From contig JAUPFP010000009.1 in the NCBI GenBank assembly GCA_036925085.1, forward strand, positions 303,501-367,500: a stretch of DNA of 64,000 nucleotides, written 5' to 3'. Numbering within the stretch: position 1 is the first letter of the stretch; each line of letters opens with the position of its first letter. This stretch comes from Brachycybe producta. Lineage: Eukaryota; Arthropoda; Diplopoda; Playtdesmida; Andrognathidae. Shown piece by piece: positions 9,204-19,300 of this stretch. A model generated the notes under the pieces. That model searched no databases and was not told the origin of the DNA. It saw nothing but the letters and a program-made list of their open reading frames with translations. The translations under genes were made by a program, and so were the position numbers.

Positions 9204-10576
9204 TTGGAAACGGACGCCCCTCTCAACTTAGACGAGGCCTCCCCTGGTCGAACTGTCTTCTGAGTGGGGTCTCCCCCTCTCAACTTAGACGGCCCTTCCA
9301 GCCCTACCACAATGGCAGCCTCCACAGCTTGAGCCGTGGCTACACCCTCTCCTGTTTCCAGGGTAACAGGTGCATTACCCACGTTTTCAAGCCAGATATC
9401 GTACGTGCCAAGCCGGTTAGCTGCAGCGATACCTGCTACTGCCAACACACCACGTCCACCTAAGGCTTTCCGGTGCGGCTCCACGAGAAGCAGCTGGCCA
9501 GGGCCGGCATGCTCTACCGACATCACCGATACGACACGTCGTACGTGGGCTGGTAGCCAGACATTCTCCCTCAGTCGCAGAGAACAAACTTCTCCACGCC
9601 CGATAGAGGTTCTGGTCTCGGGCAGCTCTGGTGAAACAATGTTCACCCACCCGTCAACCTTCTCGAGTGCAGGCGGATCCACTGGGAGTTGCCGTCCCTG
9701 AGGCAAAGCCCCTGGTATAGGCGATGGAATTGCTTCCACCTCCCTAGGTTCCTCGAGCGCTCGATCAGCGAATGCAGCTTGAAGGGCATCTGGATGTGCA
9801 GTCCAGACATCCTCCCGGAAGTAGACCTTCCGGTGCACGATATCGACCATCAAGCCGAAGCGTGAGGCGTGATCAACGCCCAACAACGCTTCGCCCTCTC
9901 CTTTCACCAAAAGGAGAGGCACCTTGATGGTTTTCTTGTGGATGGTCAATTCCACATTTGTGACCCCTACTACCTCGATGGAGTGCCCACCCATTCCAAG
10001 AAGGAATGAAGGAACCGCCAGTTCCTCTATAGGCAACTCCATCACTCGTGCCGCCGTAATGCTTAGGACCGACACGTTGGCCCCGGTGTCCACGATCATC
10101 TCCATCAGACGATCGCCAATCGACACCCACACCCATGGTGAACCTATCGTAGGCCCGGCTCTGAAGCTCAGGGATGGGAACCCGCGGGCTCCCACCATCG
10201 ACCTTCTGCATCCCGTCCACCTCACCGTCCACACCGGACGGTAATTCCAGACTTGCAGAAGACTGGGGAACTGTCTCAAAAACCAGAGACTCCCCAGGCA
10301 CAACAGGAGGTATGGGCACACCAACTCCTCCCGCCTGCTCGATGAGCACACGATCCAGCACCTCACCACTAGGCATGTAGGGTGAGGGGGCAAACCAGCG
10401 ATCCAGCTGGCTGCACACGGCCTCCAATGTGGAGCATGGTGATGGAAATACCCACTGGGTAATTTATGGGTCCGCAGACCTCGCCAGAGGCATCCCTGCC
10501 TTCCGCAGGACATCCACATATTTGGAGACCGCCCGGAGGTACGTCCCTCGCTCAGAACCCAGGCCCTGACAGGCAC
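9143..10576 (-). pseudogene. Gypsy-1 aspartic protease region
   Basis: Retropepsin-type protease: IVDTGANVSVLSI holds the catalytic DTGA, and [15 protein letters not shown] is the usual later I/L-L-G-x-D motif. The upstream part of this frame reads as nonsense. The true upstream sequence, ending in [15 protein letters not shown], lies in a neighbouring frame at 10,427 to about 10,160 and matches the Gypsy-2 protein, so there is a frameshift near 10,160. After the protease comes a region ending in two KLRG motifs that are encoded by PPT-like sequence. The frame then shifts relative to RT. Confidence 0.8.
9219..9286 (-). other. Two internal PPT-like sites in Gypsy-1
   Basis: The minus strand reads AAGTTGAGAGG at 9,229-9,219 and at 9,286-9,276. 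This is the exact 11-base core of the 3' PPT at 1,989-1,999. Both are coding (Lys-Leu-Arg-Gly) and sit at the protease-RT junction. Gypsy-2 has both at the equivalent place. Confidence 0.5.
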
Positions 10577-10609
10577 CTGAGTTTTGAAGCTTTACCGGTC
10601 GCACACCAC

Positions 10610-10865
10610 TCAGTTCGGTGGCGACCGGCGGCGGTTTAACGAGGATTTCTCCTCGTCCTCCACGAGTCGATAGTAGAACTGGCCATCATGAACGGTGGCC
10701 AGGTACTTACGACCCTCCAGCCAAACAGGCGCAACGCCAGTGGTTGGCTGGGGGTTCTGACTCTCGTCAGGCACCACTCTGGCAACCTGCCCTTTGGCCG
10801 CAGCCTTCGGACAATCCTTCTTCAGGTGACCCATCTGGTTACACCCGAAACAAGGACCTAGTCTT
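10610..10865 (-). pseudogene. Gypsy-1 gag end: CCHC zinc knuckle
   Basis: The frame entering from 10,865 contains CFGCNQMGHLKKDC, a complete C-x2-C-x4-H-x4-C nucleocapsid knuckle. A conserved VWLEGRKYLATVHDGQFYY block follows, with a counterpart in Gypsy-2 at about 32,630-32,700. The capsid part is absent because the element is cut off here. Confidence 0.8.
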
Positions 10866-11955
10866 TTAACTTAAATAAACAAGTAATTTCGTGGACATCA
10901 TCATTCTTATCAAATAGACAACAGCGAGTCCAAATTGATGGTGCTGTGTCAGACTGGGCTAAAGTAACATCTGGTGTACCTCAGGGTAGCATTCTTGGAC
11001 CACTGCTTTTCCTTCTGTTCATAAACGATCTGGCAGACAGATGCAACAGTACGATGCGTTTGTTTGCAGATGATGCTGTTGTTTACAGGAGGATTAGGGA
11101 TAATGAGGATAGTGAAGTCCTCCAAAGAGATCTAGACAGTGTTGAAGAGTGGTGCTCTGAGTGGCATTTACAACTGAATAGGAGTAAATGCAATATTATG
11201 CGAGTTTCCCGAAAACGAGAATCGTTCATGGCAGATTACACAATGGGAGATGTTCAGCTAACCCATGTTGATACCATCAAATATCTTGGCTTAACCTTGT
11301 CCAAGGACATGCTTTGGAAACATCATATAACCAAAGCAGTTGCCAAAGCTAATCAAAGGCTGCGGTTTGTCCAACGCACCCTTAAACATTGTAAAAAAAA
11401 ATGTAAAGAAGGTCTGTTACTTTACCCTAGTTAGACCTATCTTAGAATATTGTTCCCCAATTTGGAACCCATTTAGAAATAATCTAAAACAAGAAATAGA
11501 AATGGTGCAGCGTAGGGCTGCAAGATTTGTAAAGGGACGGTATGCGTATACTGACAGTGTATCGCCTATGCTCCAAGAGCTAGAATGGGAATCATTAGCA
11601 GGCCGACGAAATGAGCAAAGCCTCGCTCTTCTGGGACGTTTGCTGTCTTGTGATAACATTACCCTGCTTAATGGTTTACTAACTAGAAATCCTCGTAAAG
11701 GTAGATTTGGGCATTCAAAAACTTTCGAAGAATTAATGGCTAGGACTGATGCATATTTTTGGTCTTTTCTTCCTAATGTTATTAGACTATGGAATTCTCT
11801 TCCTGTGAATAGATCTTTGTTAGGACGATTTCAATTTCATGATGATGTCTTATTTTTAAATAATGACAATCAGTCGTGATTGGGAGCAATCCCTCCCTGC
11901 CACATGGCTTTCGAGCTGATTGCAGGTGTATTTAATTGAATTGAATTGAATTGAA
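10866..11955 (+). mobile_element. 5'-truncated non-LTR retrotransposon (jockey/CR1/L2-like)
   Basis: Two overlapping frames (about 10,870-11,434 and 11,340-11,879) encode the second half of a LINE reverse transcriptase and the domain after it: SGVPQGSILGPLLFLLFIND, the active site FADD, QLNRSKCNIMRV, YLGLTLS, then the typical MVQRRAARFVKGRY...WESLAGRR tail. A one-base break near 11,400 follows an A-run. The 3' end is a TTGAA short repeat (about 11,931-11,955), as in several LINE clades. No target duplication is recognisable because the left flank is the broken end of Gypsy-1. The LINE at 61,412 is a relative with a similar tail. Confidence 0.85.
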
Positions 11956-11956
11956 T

Positions 11957-13447
11957 ATTATAGCCAAAAACTCCAGGAAGCAGAACAAAACTATGGGACT
12001 ACCGAGTGTCTCGCCATAGTCTATGGCATCGAAAAGGCACACCCATATGTCTTCAACAGGAAATTCAACGTATTTACCGATCATAAGGCCCTGTGCTATT
12101 TAAAAACAGCACATAATCTTGATGGCTGATTTGGTAAATGGCAGATGAAACTACAACTGTATGATTACAAAGTAGTTTACAAGAAAGGTAAAACACACGT
12201 GGACGCCGATTGCATCTCAGGTTACGAGAGCAACGTTCCTGCCAGTTGGAAGCAGTAAAATGGAGAGATGGAAGCTCTCGAACATCTTCACATCTTTACT
12301 GTCTACAACGATTTCCAGTGGGAACAGCAGCAATCCCTGGATGAAGAGCTTTTCCTCATCAAAGAATCACTCCAAAACGATCAACTGTATCCCTATCACA
12401 AGAAATGTGCGATAGTGGATGGTGTTTTGTACCACATCAAGTATGAAGAGACTAATGTGTACTGTGCCCCGACAATTGAGAATTGGAATTCTCGAAATGC
12501 TCAATGATGTGCCTGAGGCCGGACATTTCGGTTTTACCAAAACGATGAAGAGAATCCAGAAGTGATTCTATTAGAAAATAATGAAAGCAGATATCGTGGA
12601 CTACATCATGTCGTGCCACATCTGTAAACGAAGCAAACTGTCGCACCAAAAAGTGCCTGGATTGTTACAACCAATCATTGAGGGAAATCCGACAGTGTTG
12701 GGGAATGGATTATGTTGGCCCACTTCCAAAGTCAATTAAAGGTGTCCAGCATATTCTGATTGCAGTTGATTATGCGACAAAGTATTGCATCGCCAAAGCA
12801 GTGGCAAGAGCAACCACCCAGGCAGCAATTGCCTTCGTAAAAGACAAGATTGTTAATGAGTTTGGAGTTTCTCAGAAGATTATCACTGATCGAGGATCCC
12901 GATGTTTGAGTAATGAAACTCAAGCGTTTTTCAAGTCCTATGCAATCCAGCACACCGGAACGACAGCCTATCATTCACAAGCTGATGGTTTGGCTAAGAG
13001 AGAATGAATCACACCGGCATAGAGGTTGTGAAAAAAGACTTAGATGTCCATCAGCAACAGGCTGACTGGAAAAAGAAATTAGGTGACGCTGTTATGGCCT
13101 ACAATCTTGTAGAACAAAACCAAATTTTCGCCTTATCAATCGCGACTGATGTTCGGGCGCGAGCCCAGGATGCCACGTGCTCCTATCGTGCCACCACCGA
13201 TGACAAACAAAGCAGAGCAGTCTGATCCAGCTTTGGATGCTGCTAAGAGAAATATTGAAGCTGCCCAAGAGGTGCAGAAAAGAAACTAAATTGGCCATAT
13301 AGAGCATTGTCTTGTAATAAAGAAACTGACCGACTTAGTCTACGAGATCGACTACGTTACTCGATCTGGTTTGACTATGAGAGATACTGTGAATGTTCAA
13401 CAAATGAGACCCTATTACGAGGCCAATGACCTGAGAGATCCTCAATA
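11957..13447 (+). pseudogene. Gypsy-0: decayed pol (RNase H and integrase)
   Basis: Continuation of the old plus-strand Gypsy. The RNase H part is readable from 11,957 (GTTECLAIVYGIEKAHPY, FTDHKALCYLKTAHN) with a stop in place of one residue. The integrase zinc region at about 12,495-12,640 has in-frame stops. The core at 12,678-13,007 has the first two Asp residues (MDYVGPLP, ITDRGS), but the region around the third acidic residue is altered (GLAKRE). The C-terminal region near 13,318-13,447 reads TDLVYEIDYVTRSG and VQQMRPYYE. Protease and RT are missing between 1,053 and here, lost during or after the nested insertions. Confidence 0.8.
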
Positions 13448-15200
13448 AAAGTTACCTAATGATGTCAGCGCTGAAGAATCCAAAGAAGCTGAAAGAAAAT
13501 GCGGGAGACCCAAGAAAACTGCTCCTAAAGTAGTTCAACTGGATTCCCGTGCGCAAACACTTGTTGGAGCAAAGAAAGATTATACAAACGCTAATTTGCC
13601 ACCAAGATAAGAGAAATTTTGCGTTAAAACGGCCAAATTATGCCCAAAAATTAAAAAAAAAGCACAAGACTTCTTTCAAGACAAGATTTCTTTGATTACA
13701 AGGCCCTTTTGGAGAGGACCATGAAGACATCGAGATGTAGATAGAGGAATCCAAAAAAAAAAAAAACAGTTGCCTTCATTGCCGTGGAAGTACATTAAGG
13801 CAGCAATGCCTCAGCATCTACTAGAAGTAAGAATAATAAGAATAATCAAAAAACGAAAAAACCCTGAACCAGAAAATGAGTTAGTAGAGCGTTTTGTGCC
13901 GCTAATGCGGTCTCCACCACTTAAGTTGGGGAATCCTGAACCTGACATCTACATGGAGCCGGCCCAGGACCTGTCTTTACAGTTCCCGTGCCCGCCAGAA
14001 GAGATCGATACGCCACCCGGTAGCAATACCGACGGAGGAGTCCCTGTAGAGCTCTACTCTTCGAATCGTCGAGGCCAGATGAAGGGTGAGAAAAATGCAG
14101 CCAAAAGAACCATGAGAGTGGATAGACCAACAGGACGCGGTATGCGTCAAGAGGGGGCAGAAACCAATAGAGGTCCCCACCGTTGGTACTGCCCTTCCGA
14201 AACCAGCCAAGAAGCCATCACGGAACGCGTCTTCAGCTCTGAGCTGGGCTACTGTAGATGAGCCCTTTGTCAGGGGATACCACGCTGAATTAACGCAGAA
14301 GTTGGTAATGCCGGGAGCAATTGTAGTCCCGTCATCACTAAGGAAAGTATCCTTACCATCTTTGCCGCCTGTAATTCCGCTTAGATATAGGTACATGATC
14401 ACAGTCATCAAAAAGGATCAACGTAAAAGAGTTCCAATTTAGCAGTTGTTCGCCACCAAGTTTTCAGCGTGACAAGTGTCGGCAAGCAGTCTGGAGGGAG
14501 AATAAGTCCAACCAAGAATTCAAGCGACCAAAAGGTCAGGGATCCGCCGCCCATAGAAGAGTCTGCTAAGTCTGCCCTGAGGGAGAAATCCCTAGACCCG
14601 TGAAGAAACCGAAGCAGCTGTCTCCACTGAAAAGAACGCCGGAAGACGAACAAGAGAACAAGACAAGGTTGTTAAATAACGGCCTAGTTGCTTTTTCTCG
14701 ACGTGGAGGACGAAGAGTATTCTGATACCTCAGAATTTTTGGAAGCCGGAGAGCAATCTCCGATGAGCGACCCCGGCCCAGAAGAAACGTCCCCTGGACC
14801 GCCATCGTCTTGGAAACACCGAACTATACTGCTGTCATCGCACTCCATTACGGCAATGACCCCACCACAATTCGACTAATACACCCTGGACCACGGAGGA
14901 ATCCCACACCAGAGACCTGGAACTGGTAGCTGAAACTATGTTGGCGACCCTAATACCCGATAGGAACCAGGATCGAAGGTTCCAACACCATTCACCGAGT
15001 CTACAAGACATTATGCCGCTACCAGGATGCTAGACTACGTGGAAGCATCTGTACTGGTAACCATAGAGAGGTTGACTGTTGTCCCTCTGGAGACCCTGGA
15101 GCAGCTCCACGAATCATCCACCGAAGTCAAACCTGGACACAGAGATTGAAGAGAACGTCTAGCTCCTGTTTTAATTTTAAACTTTTGTAGTTTGTAGGCC
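13448..15200 (+). pseudogene. Gypsy-0 post-pol region with an ORF3-like relic
   Basis: No intact gene. Open stretches lie at 13,770-14,261 and 14,688-14,879 (acidic, Ser/Pro-rich); I do not recognise them. At about 14,930-15,075 two frames encode LATLIPDRNQD, SPSLQDI and, after a frame change, YQDARLRGS. These follow the order LLTSRT, PQLQDI, SRLRGT seen at the end of ORF3 in Gypsy-1 and Gypsy-2. I infer that Gypsy-0 once carried a related third ORF here. The match is short and made by eye. Confidence 0.4.
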
Positions 15201-15299
15201 ACTCGGTACTTTTGGGTACCGATTGACCCAGATGACCGATTGACCTTTTTATTTCCCCTCATGTCTACATCCACATGAGTGGATTTTTATCGTTTTTTT

Positions 15300-16014
15300 T
15301 TGTTTTTTTACGTTTTCTTCTGTTATCATTATTTAACCAATCAGAAGTTTGTGCCCTGAAAATCCGACTTGTGGATTCTCAGGGCACAAACTTCTGATTG
15401 GTTAAATAAGAGTTTGGGCCCAAAACCAATGACTCATCGTCTGTTATCACAGTCATAGTCATGTTTCTATAATTTTGATCGATTTGTAAAAGACCGAACC
15501 TATGCCCTATTTTGGCTAGGTTCTTTGCATTAATTTTCTAAACGTATTATTTTTGTGTGTTGTGATTTCAAAACCAAGTTATTTTCGCATATATTTTCTA
15601 TGTGGAATAAATCCTCAACTTATTACTTAACTAAACCAGTGGTGCTTTCTAATTATTCTGTGTTAATTATTTCGCGACCGCACCTTTCATCATTCTGTCG
15701 CAGCTCTTCACCAATTGGATACTCCGAGTCATCAAACAGGTTCAAACCTGCAACACCGAATTCGTAAGTATATTCACATTATTTTCAAGGGTAAATTTAC
15801 GGACGAAAGTCCAGGATGTACAAAGACAAAAGATCCTCAAGACTGTGAGTCTTTTTATATGAGACTAGTGAGTACATTATATAGACGTTATATTGGTCTA
15901 GTCCTCCCGGGCCGATAGAATTGGTGACCTAGCCAATTATCACCTTTAATACGAGTGAAAACTCGCTCATACCACTGAAAAGAGCAGATTCTATCAGGGG
16001 GAAGGTCCGTCACA
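15300..16014 (+). repeat. LTR family B, copy 1 (probable Gypsy-0 3' LTR)
   Basis: It shares long stretches with the inverted copy at 22,445-23,145: a GAATAAATCCTC poly(A)-signal region, CAGGTTCAAACCTGCAAC, AAAGATCCTCAAGACTGTGA and a CCTCCCGGGC block. It ends GGTCCGTCACA at 16,014. The start is not clear, because the promoter end is rearranged into a palindrome: AACCAATCAGAAGTTTGTGC at about 15,335 recurs inverted at about 15,385. Its place downstream of Gypsy-0 pol suggests it is that element's 3' LTR; this is inference. Confidence 0.55.
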
Positions 16015-16259
16015 ATAGGATGCCCCAAAGATTACAATGATGCCAGAGCACAAGCTGGCCCAATGTTCCCAATTTCGTTTCTCTCTCTTTCTCCACATCT
16101 TCCTCTATTTCTGTCTGTATGTCTTTCTCTCTCTCCCCCCCTTAATGGATAAGCGATTTATTTTTCTTATATATTTCTTCCTATTTCACAACACCGTCTA
16201 ATGAGATTATTAACTGTATAGATGTATTAATGAAGTATAAAACGTGGACAAGTATTTAC
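16015..16259. other. PI4KA intron sequence without recognised features
   Basis: Contains a CT-rich stretch near 16,077-16,140 and otherwise AT-rich sequence. The PI4KA transcript continues leftwards through here, and no further exon was found between 16,259 and 1. Confidence 0.5.
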
Positions 16260-16380
16260 CATCTTTTTGAGTCGCTTCTTCATCTACAAACATGTTTGTC
16301 TTCATATTCCAAATAAGCTGATGGGCTAGCAGTTGACACTTTTTAGCAGCGAACTTTATAAATTCTGTCACATATCCCAT
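16260..16380 (-). CDS. PI4KA: PI4KA exon 17 (window numbering)
   Basis: Encodes [20 protein letters not shown], then [10 protein letters not shown] and [10 protein letters not shown]: the end of the helical accessory region, close to the family pattern GYV-x-EYI...[12 protein letters not shown]. The acceptor is TTTCAG before ATGGGA and the donor is GTAAAT. It is 121 nt and leaves one nucleotide for the next exon, which is outside the window. Confidence 0.95.
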
Positions 16381-19300
16381 CTGAAATATAAAAAGGTTTA
16401 CAAACATACTGTATTAATAAACGTCACTGCATGTTGTTTAAAAAACACAAATGAGAGCCAATTCAATACAAAAAAAATTTCAAGGACCTCTATAGACTTT
16501 TGTTGCATCATAACGCCTACAGCGTTTACATACATGATCATCACATGATATTTTTACATAAATATTTGGTTTTATACAACACCTTTGTACAGTGTAGGGA
16601 TTCACGGGATTCAAGTGTAGATCCTCTTAGTTTGTGGCGGATACTACCTTAAGCCAAGAGTATGTATTATTTAGACTTGATTCCTAATGGTGCTGGGATG
16701 TTTGGTCAGTTTGGTTTTTGCTGTTGTTTGTGACCTATCAGAGGACTCTGAGAAAGTATTCTAAGTATCCTCTTTTTGGGTATAAAAGGCAGTGTGTTTG
16801 TATGTCATTTAAGCACTCTTTGATGTGATTGCTCAAGAATGAATCCATGCCCGATTGTGGCCAAATTCTGTATATTGTGGAAATATTGTTATTATGAGCA
16901 AAGAGGTGCTGGAAGTTTATTTTATGTCTATTGAATTGAACGAAGAAATTTAAAACCTTTTACCATCTAGAACTGTCAATCCAGGTGCAAACCTGGATCT
17001 CCAATCCTAGATGAGACTGAAGAAGCCAACACGATCAACCAGCTTTTCAATGGGAAAAAGTCCGAGGGGTAGCAGACAGCTAAAAGATCCCTTTGACTGT
17101 AAAGGTTCTTGTGAAAGGAACTTGTGAGGAAACGAACGGGGCTAATATGTTCCCTTCCTCCCGAACCAGAATAGAATTAGTGGCCTAGCAAACCCGAGCA
17201 AACCACTTTCAAACCGCTCGAAAGAGCAAAACGATACTTTGAGAAAATTCTATTCACCCCTTGAACGTGATTCGTTACATTAGTGTGGACGCTTTTTGAA
17301 ACATAAACAAAACTAAAATAGCTCAGTTTGCTATTAATTATTAAAGACTAGACTTCTAAAATACTGTTAAACTACTCGAGGACCTTTTGTGTAAATTTAC
17401 TACTAAATTGTGTTTTGGGGATTTTGAACTGATCAGTGAACTGAATGTGTTCTCGGCTGAGAAAAGGCTTGTGTGACATGACATGGTGATAATGACATGG
17501 TGAAAGCCAGAAAGATGGAGAGAAACTGAGTATAGGTGTGGACACGAAATAATGTTGCGGGTCTGAATCGCATCAGTTGCGATTCTGCCCCGCAACACTG
17601 TATCGCAACAATGTAAAGCAACAAAGAATCCAGGTGAGTACATGCAAAAATACAACATTTGTTATGACATCACATATCTCAAAATGACACACCTTATGAT
17701 GTCACTCACTACATAACTGATTAAATAAAAAATACCAACAGTTTCTAACAATTGAAACAAAATGTTTTGAATTATTTTCGTACTGCTCCTTTTCGGTTAG
17801 ACCAAGCATCACAATCCTAGCCTTATTAACATTGCAAGTTTTGTTAGATGTTGAAATTTACAAATCACCACATTATATAATACAACCATAATTATACAAG
17901 AAAGGAACAGCTAATTAGAAAAAAAGGACTAATAAAACAAAATGATTAAGCTAAAAAAGTGAGCAGAAAAATGAAGTAATGATAAAAATTTCAAAACTTT
18001 TCAAACTTCTACAAGAAAAAAGAAACAAACAGTGTTTTCGAGATAGAAAGAAACAACAAAAGAAAAAACAATGTTTTTGTTAAACTCGCTTTTATAATAC
18101 AGTGTAAAGTAAAAACAATTTTTTTTAAGATTTTAACGTTTCCACTTAACAAACTCAAATATGTTGCACAAAATACAGCAAGTGATTTAAAACTGTAATC
18201 TATGGAGTTGCACTTTTCTTTTGTTTATCAGTTTTAAATAGAAATGAGTCTGGTTCAATATTTGTGGTGACCACTGGTCAATTCATTTCATTGGTCTAAT
18301 TGGGTTAAGTTATTGTAAGTGACCAATTTGAGGATTATCAGAAAGTCCTCTCAGAATCCTCTTCTTGGGTATATAAGTCTGTGTTTTTCTGTGTAAACCA
18401 AGCCCAGTTTAGGTTGTAGAAATAAACTTACTACATGTATGGGGAGTAACTAACAGTGAAAAAATCCTTTAATCCTTCTCTTGTGAGAAAATAAAAAGAA
18501 CTAGTTTGTTCTCTTCCTCCCAAACCAAATAGAATAAGTGGCCTAGCCAACCACTTCTAATCCACCTAAGAACGCGAACTGAAACCTCAAAGTAAATTAT
18601 ATTCCCATCCGAAAGTTGTTCGTTACACAATTGTGACAACCCACGTTTTGGGTGTCTTATTTACAAGGGGTTATCTATATTAAAGCCGAGATCGATAAAA
18701 GTATCGATCTCCCTTCTTTCCCCTCTTTCTCTTTTCAATTGACAGCTGATCCTACGAGGTCGGGTTGATGTCAGCTGATTTGTCACGGCTGGTAGATGAA
18801 TTGGCCAATCAAGCGATCCATACGTCACAAAAAGAGGCGTAGACGATCACTATCAAATTGAGAGGCAAATTCAAACATCAGCTGTTCTTTCTTTGTCAAC
18901 TGTTCATCAACTCGAACGAATCGTCGTCTTGCTGATCCGAGAAAGGAACAGCCTGAGAGCCCCTCGAGGTTTCTCTTGTATTGATAAAGTGTTTAATCTT
19001 CGTTTATTCTTATTGTAAATTTATTAAAGTTTGTTGTTACATTCTCTGCGACTTCGTTACACCTTATTTTGGGAAACAAATCGAGTGAGCGTAGGTTGAG
19101 GTTCCCCATTCAGAAAGACCGCCCAGAATTAGATTCTCGGCGTGTTACACAATAGACACATTTTTACATAAATTATAGTTGTTTTCATTTCTTGCAAATT
19201 ACACAATAAGTTTAACTAAATATAAGGAAATGTATCCATATACTTATTTATCTTTCTTATCATTTTATCAATCTTTCTATCTGAAAAAACCCCTGCATGC

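Larger units (their letters stand above)
1054..10865 (-). mobile_element. Gypsy-1: Ty3/Gypsy LTR retrotransposon, 5' truncated
   Basis: Minus-strand Ty3/Gypsy element. In its own direction the order is gag zinc knuckle (10,865-10,610), protease, RT, RNase H, integrase, a palindrome-rich spacer, a long third ORF, PPT and 3' LTR. No 5' LTR is present: the copy ends inside gag where a LINE begins. Frame breaks are few (near 10,160, at the protease-RT junction, near 7,070, 2,700 and 2,377), so it is younger than Gypsy-0. It is clearly GC-richer than the surrounding introns. It shares domain order, PPT and ORF3 with Gypsy-2 but differs in LTR sequence, so the two are related subfamilies and not copies of one. 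I do not assign a named clade. Confidence 0.9.
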
